DNA from: Hirsutella rhossiliensis
Lineage: Eukaryota; Ascomycota; Sordariomycetes; Hypocreales; Ophiocordycipitaceae
Reading direction: 5' to 3'
DNA length: 64,000 nucleotides
Assembly (NCBI RefSeq): GCF_020360975.1
Contig: NW_025408681.1
Coordinates: 124,001 to 188,000, forward strand
The notes below the pieces were generated by a model, which searched no databases, was not told the DNA's origin, and saw nothing but the letters and a program-made list of their open reading frames with translations. Below, in pieces: positions 19,721 to 31,300 of this stretch; position 1 is the first letter of the stretch; each line of letters starts with the position of its first letter. The translations under genes and the position numbers were made by a program.

Positions 19721-19933
19721 ATGAAGTCCGGCAGCCAGTCTCACAACACTCGAGCAGCACAACAGAAACAATCAGCCATGCCTCGCAGAAGGGCACTGCA
19801 ACCACCAACGCCGGAAAACATACCTCCTCTACCTGCTGGGGCGTATAAGAAGTTATACTATTCCTACCCTGATACGGTGTATTACCTGCAAGATCGTGTG
19901 TTCTGTCGTCTCCGGGGGCGAACCCTTGACTAA
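19721..19933 (+). CDS. Small hypothetical ORF
   Basis: A 70-codon frame contains MPRRRALQPPTPENIPPLP and KKLYYSYPDTVYYLQDRVF. A continuation in other frames (VIDESDGLIYSVYAQYIRKR, ending near 20133) suggests a spliced small gene of about 120 residues with an intron around 20000-20060. Composition is compatible with coding, but no family was recognised. Its 5' end overlaps the promoter side of the APH gene, which reads away from it. Confidence 0.3.
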   Translation: MKSGSQSHNTRAAQQKQSAMPRRRALQPPTPENIPPLPAGAYKKLYYSYPDTVYYLQDRVFCRLRGRTLD

Positions 19934-20133
19934 TGGCGCGTAGCCAACGACACTGAATGGAGCCGAGGAACCGTCGATCAAAGTACCAGTAGTACCACTC
20001 TTCATTATGTAGGAATGTCTTTGCTTCTCAGCAGATTTCGTATAACTAATGTTTGCTAGGTGATTGACGAGTCAGATGGCCTGATATATTCTGTCTACGC
20101 CCAGTACATCCGCAAACGGGCCGACGGGGACTA

Positions 20134-20816
20134 AGGTTTAGCTAAGTTATCTCACTGGCTCAGCAGAGAAATATAACGCATCAAAATGGTCCCTATAGGC
20201 TCTAGAGCCTCTACTCGTTACCTATATAGGGAAAACCCGGTGGCCCAGGAGGAAACCTATATACAACCTTCTCATCTGCCTCGGCTAGCGGGCGGCCCTC
20301 GTCGCGGTGTTGAGCAAGATGGGTCGCAGCCGCCAGCCTGGTGCAGGTGGAGACCTCCGTCCCAAACCGGGCCGGGTCGTCAGGTCCCGTAGGCGCGTTA
20401 CACCCGAATAGCCGTCAACTCGCGCGCGGCACGGCGGAGACTCTATCCCGCTTATACCTCCTCCTCTTAGGAAGCTCTTCTCACTGGTGTTCGGTCGGTC
20501 GCCCACGGCCCGCCAAGACCCCGAGTGTTGAGCCGTACTAGGGGGGGGGCACGCTTGATGCCATTATGGGAGCCGTTCGCAGCTGTTCGTGATTGGGAGC
20601 CGACAAGAGTAAAAACCTTCACTGCTACCGTGTTCTCTCTTTCTACTCTCCGTCCGCTCGTGGTCGTATTGTTGTCGCGGCGCTGGCAGACCAGCTTCTT
20701 GCGAGGTCTGCTGCTACCTTGTAGCGGGGTATTGACCGAAATTTGAGAAACCATCGGACGAGGGATGGGGCTGTGTCGGTCGAGACTCTGTTGTAGAGAC
20801 GAGTTACGTGGGAACG
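20134..20816. other. GC-rich spacer, no supported gene
   Basis: Several frames are open on both strands because of the GC content, but none shows a domain. The stretch may be the 5' region of the LINE remnant that follows. Confidence 0.3.
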
Positions 20817-21131
20817 GGTTGGGCGAGGAAACTCGGGGTGTCGTTCCTAGACCCTTCCGCCGCGGCCTGGTGGGGGGCAGCAATGCTACTCGGCGCCAGC
20901 TCACTTTCTGGCTGCAGTGGAGACGATTTTGCTTATCAATAAGGGGTTGCAACTCTTACAGCTCAGTACTACCAGGCAGCCAGATGCGAGGGTGCTGTCA
21001 ATCACCCAAGACGTGGACTTGCTGCACTGTTGTGAAGACAGAATCGGCCGCAGGTACGGTAACGGGAACCCAGGCGCCCATGATCGGCGGAAGGGTCTAG
21101 GAGCGACACCCCGCGCTTTCTGTACCCAACC
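20817..21131. repeat. Inverted repeat of about 45 bp around a 217-bp centre
   Basis: GGGGTGTCGTTCCTAGACCC (about 20834-20853) and the reverse complement of GGGTCTAGGAGCGACACCCC (about 21091-21110) form the core of arms of about 45 bp that also share GTTGGG and CCTTCCGCC ends. The centre encodes nothing recognisable. It may be a small foldback element next to, or inside, LINE-derived sequence. Confidence 0.6.
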
Positions 21132-21169
21132 TTCTCTCCCGAATTTCACTTATGCGACAGCTGGTAATT

Positions 21170-21660
21170 TGGTCTTATTCGAACGCGTAAGGGTCCATGG
21201 CGCAAACCCGGAAATGGCCGCGAGTGGCGACAGCGCTGGTGCATAGGCTCAACGGAGCCTCGTGAAGCTGTATGGCGTGAATGGACGAGAAGGTGGGAAA
21301 GAGAGCTGCGAGACACGAAGGCGCGCAACCCTCGTCGTACTCTCCAACCGTCAGACACCGAACCGCCCGGGAGAAGGCTAAAGGCCCACGCCGACCTCTA
21401 CAAGCACGAGAGCTCCACGCTTATCCAGCTCCGCACCGGGAAGATAGGTTTTAACAGCTTTCTCTATCACAGGAACGTCCCCAGCGCGACGACCCCCCCT
21501 CTGCTGGTGCGGTGGCGGGGAAGAAACTGTGTTCCACGTCTTCCTCCACTGCCCCCCTACAAGCTGACAACCGCAGGCTCCTCCCAGCCGCCCTCCGCAC
21601 TGACGCCCTCGCACTGACGCCAACCTCCGTGCGCTCCTTATGCAAACTAGGTGCACGAGG
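21170..21660 (+). mobile_element. Tad-type LINE ORF2, 3' remnant
   Basis: In frame on the plus strand are PREAVWREWTRRWERELRD, then LYKHESSTLIQLRTGKIGFN, SFLYHRNVPSAT, and after a one-base shift LCWCGGGEETVFHVFLHCP. This is the end of fungal Tad-clade ORF2 proteins, including the terminal CCHC-like knuckle. Reverse transcriptase and endonuclease are absent. The remnant abuts the broken Copia element at about 21660. Confidence 0.7.
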
Positions 21661-21665
21661 GCTTC

Positions 21666-23318
21666 CGACCCAAGATGACCTAGGCGTTGGTGCCACCGTA
21701 TGGCTTCTGCAGCGGACTCGGGTCTCGGCTGCGCGGATGAAGTGAAGGCAGTTGCCGACTGGGTGTGCGATTCGTAATCGACTTGGTTGTATTCGATGAT
21801 AGGCTGGCGAAATCGCCTCTCTGTGCGAAAGATCGTCTTTCCGTCTCTTGAGACAGCGCCTGTTGCAGGGTTCCAATTGTATCCTCTTTTGAGAAAGAGA
21901 TCAAGAGATGCAACGTTTGTGTGGAAGTTTGGGATGTAGGCGACGTTCTGCAATCTGAACTTATCTGAGCTTCCGATGCGGATGAGAACGTCTCCGTATC
22001 CGTGGATCTCAAGCAGTGTGTCTGCCGAGAAGGCTGCTTCAGGCTCATCGCAGGACTTGTACGTGCCTTCCGTAAAGCGTACCGAATTGTTGCAAATGTG
22101 AAAGTCCGATCCGGAATCCATGATGAACGAGTCACGGAGTGGATAGACTGGTGATGTTGAGAAGGCTGACTTGATCTGTGGATCGGGTGACTGCTCTTGC
22201 TCCTGGTCCTTCTCGCCTTGGTTCTTTTTGTCCTTGGCTCTGAGTCCAGCGAAGGCAGTACCTCGGAATTCCGGTGATTCTTGTCGAGACTCTTCCTTCC
22301 TTTTACGATTCCTGATGGACCGTTCGATTTTGCCCTTGGTAGTAGGGTCTTTGAGCTTCTGATCGATTTCTTCCTGGACTTTGCTGTCCGGAGACCATCC
22401 TTCAGGTCGTACCGAGTCAGAGAGATATGGACATTCTGAGTAGAAATGCCTGTGACCGCAGAGGCACGGTGGTTTTCCTCCTTGGTTCCTGTTGGGTTTT
22501 GATGTTCGGGTTGTACCGGAAGCATCGGGCTCTCCTTCACCTTGGAAGGTGGAAAATGCACCTTTGGTGTCTGAGTTGCTGGTGGTTGATCGATACGATC
22601 GCTCGAAGATCTCACTGATCTTGATTCCGTCAGGGAAAGTCTTTTGCCAGTCGTCGTCCGGATTGGACAGGGCATTTGCTTCCATCTGATTGATCCAGAC
22701 TTTGGAGAAGGTCGAGTCGATTGCGTTCACAGCTTTGAGGAAATGGCGAGTTGGTCGCAGGTCTTTCACGTCGGGTAGGTCGAGATTCTTGGCTTCGTTC
22801 AGGACGACTTGCCACTTCGAGATCCATTCTTCGACTTTGGACCGGCTGACTGCCTTAAGCGTTGCGTAGTATCGATCTGTGACTTCACTCTCCCGAGCCC
22901 AGTCGGTTGGTTTGACTCGGTTTTTCAGGATTGTGAGTTCCTTGGCCACATCATCTTCCTTGGCGATAATATCGTAGTATTTGCCAACGGTCTTCACGAT
23001 GTGTTCTTGCAATTTTGCGAGTGCCTTAGTTTTGTCCTTGTAGGTCTGGAGCTGGCTTCGATGCCGTGCCTCAAGGATCTGAAACTTAGTAAGGCTGTCC
23101 CCTTGCAGTTGGTGTATGCCGGTGGCATTTTCCTGCACTTCTCCTGGCGTTGGTTCGACTGGCGGCATCAGAGCCGGCTTGCGCGCAACGGCAGGGTCAA
23201 TGAAATCCCAGATTTGTTGATTCTTCGCAAATTTGCGAACAATGCTGATCCATAGATCCCAATTACCGGGGCCTTTGAGGGTGACCCGGGAAGAGACTTC
23301 GAGGTCGTCAGCGGCCAT
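21666..23318 (-). pseudogene. Copia gag-protease remnant (Copia-1)
   Basis: A long minus-strand frame starts at 23318 (MAADDLEVSSRVTLKGPGNW). It has a helical gag domain, CLCGHRHFYSECPYL as a short Cys/His knuckle, the aspartic protease site FIMDSGSDFHICNN, and the GAG-pre-integrase segment IRWHQRLGHLGSEALVHLV. Sequence similarity stops there, where LINE-derived sequence begins, so integrase and reverse transcriptase are lost. An 18-bp leader sequence at 23386-23403 (GCAGACCGGGCTCATAAC) is identical to that of Copia-2 at 62173-62190 and is the likely primer-binding region. Confidence 0.82.
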
Positions 23319-23403
23319 TTTGGCGTGCTTATTGTTGGTGAGGCAAACGCAGTGGAAGCAATGTGTGTAGTAGAAACCCGGCTTAGCAGACCGGGCTCAT
23401 AAC

Positions 23404-23660
23404 TGTCACACAACAAGAGGCACGGACAGTATGGATGACTGAGCAACGATCGGGAAGGAGATCCCCTGTGAATCGGGCAACGAAAGACTCTTGATTCTCT
23501 ATCTAAGTGATGGTGAAAAGTTGGCTTCTTATACTTGTGATTTTGGGCTGAGTGGCGATGTTGCCACCCAGGCAGCATAGATGACGACGTCACCTAGAAG
23601 GTTCGAATCCATCACTAATATGGCATTACGAACTGCTTGCTGCCTGTTAGGCAGCACAGT
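23404..23660 (-). repeat. 5' LTR of Copia-1 (far end uncertain)
   Basis: TGTCACACAACAAGAGGCAC starts directly beside the primer-binding-like sequence, as expected of an LTR edge. The interior shares CTCTATCTAAGTG and GGCGATGTTGCCACCCAGG with the solo LTR at 39871-40087 and CTCTTGATTCTxCTATCTAA with the Copia-2 LTRs, so all belong to one LTR group. The outer boundary is not resolved. Confidence 0.5.
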
Positions 23661-24295
23661 GAATGAGCGTTCCGATCTTGACACTTTTTCTTTCCTTCTT
23701 CTCTATCTTGATAGTAAACAGCATAGGGACTAGTCAGTTGAATCAACTCACTAGAGGCCTTTCACAGTATGCTCCTGAATCCTTAAGAGGGATCGGTCGA
23801 TGTACCGGTAGACCCTGAGATCAATGCAAAACACTGGGAAGATAGATTCACCGTCGTACTGCGGGGTCCAGCGGTTGAACCGCAAATTTGCCACCATCAT
23901 CTTCTATGTTCGAAAGCTAGAATATCGCGTCATACGGGTCAGCCAATCACTGTTCATTACCGACAGCCCAGTTATTAGTCTTCGGAGCTAAGTTTTGAAC
24001 CCGCTTTCACGACACCTCACGCTTCACTTGTCGGCTTAATGCCTCATACTTTGCGTGCTCGTCAGACTGGAAGCCTTATTTTTTTCGGGCCCGAGAACAA
24101 GACGTTTACAACGAGTATCGCACATCGCACGACCGTAGATCTTTGATCGCACGACAGGCCCATTCTTCCGTGACCTTCGCCCCACCAGGCCCCCCATCCG
24201 ATCTGTGTAGTCCGGCGCCGCTGGGAGTCACACTAAGTCACTAGGTATATCAAGCACCAAAAAGTCAACTGTACGTCGCATCTGCCTCGCGTGGG

Positions 24296-24520
24296 GGTTG
24301 AAGAACTCTTGATTTTTCTATCTAAAGAGGGAATGCTAAGCCATTATAGACTGCCTGAAAGAGGGACTCTTGAGTAGTAGAAATATCCGATCAGAGTGTA
24401 TGGAAGCTATTGGTATTAGGTGTCTCCAATTGGAACGTGTTCATACCTGGCTGGTCTGAAGAGGGAGAAAGGGTCAGGCTATTGGAGGCTGGGATCCCTT
24501 GTGTGATGCCCTGTGTGACA
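24296..24520. repeat. Diverged solo LTR of the Copia-2 group
   Basis: AACTCTTGATTTTTCTATCT, TTATAGACTGCCTGAA, TATTGGAGGCTGGGATCC and a closing CTGTGTGACA occur in the same order and spacing as in the Copia-2 LTRs (58921-59191). No internal Copia sequence adjoins it. Target duplication was not found. Confidence 0.55.
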
Positions 24521-25369
24521 CATCTTATGTGACAATCGATTTTCCTGCTGCCGTTTATTTGCCGATATTTGATCTATGGCCAGGGAAATCGTTGCGCTCT
24601 TGGTTTGTAGGTAGAGATACAAAGCCCGTCACAGAGCAGGACATTCCCTCAACGAAGCCTAATATCCTGGTTACAGGAAGTTCCTGTGACCTGATAAGCG
24701 ATGCCGGCCTTCCCTGCGACGAGGCTATAGGTTAGCAGCTAGCGGGTTTAACAATCATATTCTGCGCACATCGGTACTGCATTGAACACAACGCATGTCC
24801 CATCCCTCTATGTACGCGTCAGCCCGCATGCGGACACGTAGAGGAGCAGTGAAATGCATCCTCATTCCGCCTGAACCTGGTTCTTCCCAACACGTTCGCT
24901 CGGAGAACATTGACAGTGGACACCGATCAAGTGCCGGGACCATAGCGTCAACGATAAAAGCATAACTATAGCATTTCTCTATGACATAGACAAGCATTGG
25001 CAGCAAATCCAAGGAATCAAATGCTTTAAATTCATGAAACTAAGCACTGTGAAGATGCAGACCTAGTCTTCTAGGGACTGACAACGCTATTCCCGTGATG
25101 GCCACCCTTGGTATGCTCTAAGCTGCCACCTCGGCCTCGTCTCAACAGTATTTTGAATTATGCACTCAAAGTCCCCTCCCCCGCTCCTTACATATTGGGA
25201 AATAAAAGCTCAAGATGATCCTTAGGCCCCAAAGCCTGAAAATAAACCCCCTCTTCATCCAAAGTTCTCTCCTTCCTCAGAGCATCCATCAGCTTGCCCT
25301 CGACACACCGCTTTCTTTGCTATCCAGATTCCTCTTTATTCTTGGACCTCTTCCACTGCCAACAACGCC
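24521..25369. other. Intergenic, promoter side of the giant gene
   Basis: No gene was recognised. C- and T-rich tracts at 25170-25365 precede the ATG at 25370, as in many fungal promoters and leaders. The stretch 23661-24295 upstream of the solo LTR also holds nothing identifiable. Confidence 0.35.
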
Positions 25370-28300
25370 ATGGAGCCTCTTGATCTCGTCTTTAACCACC
25401 TGGTCTTGCCGCCCAAGCTGCCCAACCACCGGGATCTCGATACAGAAGCCATAGGATCAGCCATTTTGGCTCGCCTGCAGAGCGCCTGCCGAGTCGTAAG
25501 CAACAACTCTGGTGATGGCTGGCACGCTATCCAACGCTGTCTTTGCAAATGTAAGGGCATCGCGGAAGCGAGCTTCGATGCCCAGCATTTTCTGCGAGAT
25601 ATGGCCAATTTCCGCCCCGACGATGTTTTCTTGCTGCGCATATCGGAGCAGAATGCAGCGCTTTTGATCCGTCGTCACGTTCAGTCAGTGGCAGTCTCTG
25701 AATGGTGTGATGCTGCGTCCTAACCGTCAACATAGAAACGAGGAGCACTTCGTCATCTTCGAAGTCTTTGAAACCTCACCCTTGGCGAAACACGTGCTTG
25801 AGTCCGACAACGCTCTCGAGTGGGATTTCCCCGGCCGCGCCGCTCAGATCACCCTAGACGTGTTCCAGCAGCCTTCGTTCCAGGAAAATCTCTCTCGGTT
25901 CCTAGAACAAGCGGCTCAGGAACCGTTGCATCGCTTCGCCGCGCGTGCCAACAAGGCTGGAGCAACCCCCGTCGAGTCCAGAGACACCACCGACCCGGGT
26001 CTTTTGACTCAGTTCCTCATGCCCTACTGGAGGCGACGGGGCATTCGGTCGACACGATCAGGGTACGAAAGCGCGTCAGAGACGATGTGAACATCTACAA
26101 GGGCGAATCTCCCTGGAGGAGAGACCCATCTTGGCTGGCCTTGCGCGTGGCTGTCCAGCGCCAACTCTGCCTCAGCATGGGCAATGAGAACGGTCGAGCG
26201 TCCTATAAGTTTTTGATCTGCGCCGTGCTTGCTCAGCTGCTCAAGGACTGCGCCGGAAAGCTCTCCCCGGGCATGACGCTTGTCCTGAGAGCCAAGCTGT
26301 GCCGCCGCCTTGCCAAGCTTGAGCAGGAAAAGTCCAAGGCCTCCAAGTCCGCCCATGGTGTATACCAGGCGTTGTTCGACACCGTTGGAACCCAATGCGA
26401 GAGCATCATAGCCGAGGCATCACTTCAGATTGAGAACGCCTGGGACAACTTCAAAAAGGCTACGACACGACTGATCCCTCTGCTTCCGTCTCGCGCCAAA
26501 GAGCCTTCGCTTCACCTTTCGCTGCCGAGAAGCGGTGAGCACCTGCGGAACCTCCTTCAACAGCCGCCCACAATTACCGCCAACGACAACCGTATGGACT
26601 TGAGCCTACCTCCGCTGGAGAAGACTGCGATCCATGAGCTGAGTCAGCTCGCAAGCCGCTACTTCAAGCTTGCAGACCTGGAGTCGAGTGCCCTGCAGCA
26701 GTCTTATTTTGCAAGCGAGGCATCTAGGCAAGCATGCCAAGATGGCTGTGTCGCAATGGCCGAGTCGCTTTTTCGCCTCTTGGCGATTAGTGAATTCAAG
26801 TCTTATACTTCAAAGCCGGACCAAATGAGCCTCTTTATACTGAAAGTCTTTGAGCTTTGGGTCGAGATGGACAAGTGCGCAGTGACGGCCTGCCCTCTTT
26901 TGGGCGACTATCACCCTTGTTCCTGCCGAGGCTTTGGATGTCCTGCACCTCGCCGAACTGTCAGCCATGAACCGACTCCAACAAGTCCAAGGCTATCTGC
27001 GGAAACGAAGATTCAACTGCAAGTACCCGAGCGAGAACATCTTGTGCGGGCCGAGCAACAACTGTTTCGCTGCTCGCTACCTGCACGAGGACGAGAATGG
27101 CCGTTCGCTGCAACACCTGGTGGCCAGGATTGAGAGGAACTCCGAGGCGGCACGCGATGCAAAAACCCTGGAGTGGCGGGAGGCCTGCCGCGAGTATGAC
27201 AGGTTGAGCGAAAAGATTTCATCCGGAACCTGTGTTTGCACCTTCGACGCCGATGGATCGCGCAATGTTCACGGCTGTGCCAAGTGCTATCACTGGCGTG
27301 TCCGCAAGAGGATGACTATTTCGGTCCACGAGTCCTATCTCCCCGCTGACTCCGTGCAAAAGTCAACCGTTGCTTTCGAGCTCGCCATTCCACCGTTTAT
27401 CCAGACCTATCGCAACGCTACCTGGAAGATTCTGCACCAGCTCAGGCACCCGGGTTCAGTTGCCAAGTCGGCCTCACCAACCATGCTGCTCAAGAGCTAC
27501 TCCCAACTGACGCCGTACAATCAAACTGAGGCCAACGGAATCTCCATGGCTTCCGCCAAGAAGTCCTTTCTTCAGACTCACTACAAGCAGCAGCGCATGA
27601 AAGTTGACCTGCCCAGTGTCGTCTTGCCTTGTGGACTCAGCTTTGAATACTACGACGAGGGCTCTCAGTCTTGGGTCAGCAACTTCAAGGATCCCGTCAC
27701 ATTTCAGCATTTATGCGGAATCCGCATTCCGAGAGCTTTGCTCGAAGCCGCCGTCGCCGATCCACGAATGCCTACTTGGACGGATGGTCCGTCCTCGTTT
27801 CAGACTGTTGCCAGCCAAACCAAGTGCCCCTCGCACAAGTCGGTCCACGAGTTCATGGCCCTTCAGAAACTGCTGGGAGGCAAGCACAGGCGTTGGATGA
27901 CGATTTTGACGGAGCTCGGCTCTTCAAACGTCAACTTCAGCGATGAGGAAAGCACGTATCTTTTCAACCAGCTCGCGATCCAAGCTGGCCCTACAGAGTG
28001 CACAGACGATGTACTGAGGGACGTTCATGTCATTTTTCGCGATGAGTTGTTCTGCAGTCGTCTCCGGGAGCAGATTGAGAAGCGCATTCGAATGGTCAAG
28101 ACCAACTGGCGGGAGTCGCACTACATGGAACTTCTCATCACACTGGCCCTTCGACTCCATGGCTTGACAAGCGGAGGAATGCGTCAACAGGCGTACGAGC
28201 TGCTCAAACTTGCTCGCCGGGCGACACTGCAATGGAGCCTGGACCTTCGCGACAAGATTCACAATGAGACCGATGCCAACGAGGCATTGCGGGTGGCGCA

Positions 28301-31300
28301 GTACAGGTTTCAGGCAGCGCTGCTCTGCAGACGAACCTTTTCGGTATTCGCCGACCGAGAGAGGGAGACTATGGACGCCGAGGAGCTCAGCGCGTTTGTA
28401 GAGGCGTCTATTTCCTTGCAGCAAAGTCTCGTCGTTGATCCGACCAGGCTCACCCCCAATCAGGAGAGCATGTTAATGAGAGACTTGAAAATGGCATACC
28501 GCTTCCGATCTATTCTGCGAGAGTCTGTCCAGAGCAACCCAGAATTCCTGGGCTCGGCTTTCTGTGGCGCGAGATCCTGGGAGCCTCGAGAGCAGTCAAA
28601 GCAGCGCTTTACGCAGTGGAGGTTTTTGGACAAGCCAAACGACTCATGGATTGCCTCTGTCATGAGAAGCGAAGCACAGCATGGGGCCGCACCGCAGGTC
28701 TTTCACTACAACATCGTCGAGGCCATCTTCTCGTAGATGGCCAGCCGTTAGGAAGACCGCCACTGGATATTATCGGATCAACAGACGTCAAGTACTTGTT
28801 TGGTAAACGAAATTTACTGACATATCCTTCGTATTTGACTGGTATGAGTCATGTCGTGGCCATCCCTGTCGATGATCATCATATTCATTTCGGCCGTCGC
28901 GGCGATGAAGTTGTCATAAGGGCCATCCACTGGACCCGTGGCCGGACGGATCTTCTTGAGTACATTCCGGGCAGAGTCTTTCGAGGGGAGTCTGACTTTG
29001 ACTTGCCGTCGGAACTGGTTGACAGCTGCGCTCACTGGCTCAACCTCTCCACCGGGGACCTTGAGATCCGAAGACAGCCAACCATCTGGACCTCTAGGCC
29101 TGGAAACTGGACTCTCAATGTTCAAACTCGTCAGGCCAAACGTCGTGAGACTTACCTGGTTGACCCTCACTCGGAAGTCTTTGGCAAGATCAAAGACATT
29201 CTGCAAGGCTTCGAGAAGTCAGAGAGAATCACGGTCTATCAGCCCCCTATAGGAAATCTGTCCGTGGAATTGAAGTTTCTGGAGCTCTCTTTCGTCGTCA
29301 ATCGCAACAGACTGCTTCAGTGTCGGCAGCTGCAAGCCGAGATTGATCCAAACCAAGACGCTGGAGCTCTTTACGGGTTTGAGGGCAAAATTGTTCTCCG
29401 AGACATGGTTGATGGGCACCGGCGAAGTATCATTGCTGGCCTGGGAGAGCTTTCCTATCAACGCCGCGGGATTCACGTTGCCGTTCGAGTCAAGGATACT
29501 AATGCCTACGGCAAATTTGACATCGACGGCGTTCTTGGACGTCTCACATGTCCGCCGGAAACGCGTCTCCTATACTCTATGGCCTTGTTCCACGCATCAA
29601 CCTCTTTCCTCTGCCGGATCCGCTCACAGCCTCTACTGGGGCCGAAGAAGCGTATCGGATTCTCGGCTCTGGTGCCTGTCAACCCTGGATGCCCTGGCCG
29701 ACGGCAGTCGTTTGATTTTGAAAGAAATTGAGCAACTTTGTCCGCGGAGGATTACTACCCAAGAGACAAGAGGATTCTTCAGACTGTCCAATGGAATCGC
29801 GACCTGACCATGGAAGTCCAGCACGACAGTTACGGAAGGCTTATTGGGGAAATTCTTCTCAAATCCATGCGCCTTCACGCATTTCACACTCAAGAGCCGT
29901 GCGTCAGCTCGGCAACAGAAGACGACACGCATTCCCTCCAACACCGCGCCACTGTACGTCGAAGTCTCTACGAGCGAAGTCTCACCGACAGCTCAGTGGA
30001 GCGGAACGAGAAAGTAGTGGTCTACGAGTCTAGAGATCGCATCGCTGGCTCCCGCTGCGGAATCAATGTCTACCAGACGGCCAAGATCCTCTACTGCCTA
30101 CCATTCAAAATTCCCAAGACGAGTCTCGCCCAGATCCTCCAAGATATCCCCGGAAGATCATTGGGGATTTCACGCTGTTTCCGATAGCCCCTGTGGCTCC
30201 CTGGATGCCTTGGTCGGCAATGATGTCGGCGAGCAGTGGGGAGTTTGGTGAACCTTTGCAGGAATGTAGACGACGACAACATCTATGATGTCGTTTTCCG
30301 CCTCGGGCTGCTGGCTTTCAGCACGAAGCCTAATAATGCGGCAATCAGGGCATTGTGTGCATTCTCGAGACTTGAAAACTGCGAGATTTGCAGCCACCAG
30401 ACTGTCCTCTCTTCACAGACTTCAAATACCGGGCATCCCTGACGCTGGAACGTCTGGAAGAGCTGATCTTAGTCGAATTGCCTGCTCATGAGCCGCAGCC
30501 CGCGACGCTGAAGCATCAGAAAGCGCAGTCCGAAGGTCGACGGAAACCAAGCGGAGAAACGTTGCGAAGGGTTGGCGAAACACCTTCTCGCTCAATGGCC
30601 TTGTGCTACACCCTCCACGGTGGATTTTGATGCTGGCGACACTGAGATTCCGCAACCCATGGAGAGAGTGCACTCGGAATGGACCCGGCTGCACAACAAC
30701 CTGACGCTCTCGGAATATCTCGATGAGGCGCAGGCAATTTTGGACCGCCACATCGGAGGCGCGGAAACCTCGAGACCCAAGCCTTGGGATCCCTCAGAGG
30801 AACTGGTTCGTCGGCTCACGGAACAGTCGTCCCGTCTCTGTCGCAAGAGCTTCTGCTCAAGCAGGGGCCTAGCGCTCCTCCCGTTGGCAACTTGTGCCCT
30901 CTCTCCCAGGCCATCAGCCCTGCCTCGGATAAGGACGAAACTTCCAAGGGAAGCGCTGAAAAGAGAGAAATGAAGGAACTTGGCCAGATCTTGACAACAT
31001 TCGCAAACTCGTCGAAGCCACTGTGGCAGCAGTATGGCAAGGACTTGCTTCAGAGTCACGACGCGTTGCGCGAGCTTGAGACGAGCAACAAGGTCAAACT
31101 AACGTAGAGGAACTGGAAAGTATCGACCAGAACATATCAATGGCCCGCGAAGTGGTCTCGAGATGCGTTGCTCTCATCGCCAACGCGCTGTCCTTAAACG
31201 ACAACCGGTTTCGATGGCTACGGCAGGGAAACCTCTGGCCCCGAGTCTCTTCAGTTTCGCTCCTCCAGCAACTGCGGTCAAACGACAAGGCCATATTTGG

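Noticed and set aside
20467..20952. 161-codon minus-strand frame
   Set aside because: It runs across one arm of the inverted repeat, is Arg/Pro-rich by base composition, and shows no domain.
23550..23625. Possible tRNA gene (GGTTCGAATCC matches a B-box)
   Set aside because: No acceptor stem or anticodon arm can be formed with the upstream sequence, and the site lies in Copia LTR sequence.
27924..28424. 166-codon minus-strand frame
   Set aside because: It lies antisense to the well-preserved part of the giant DUF6606/DUF3638 gene and has no independent support.
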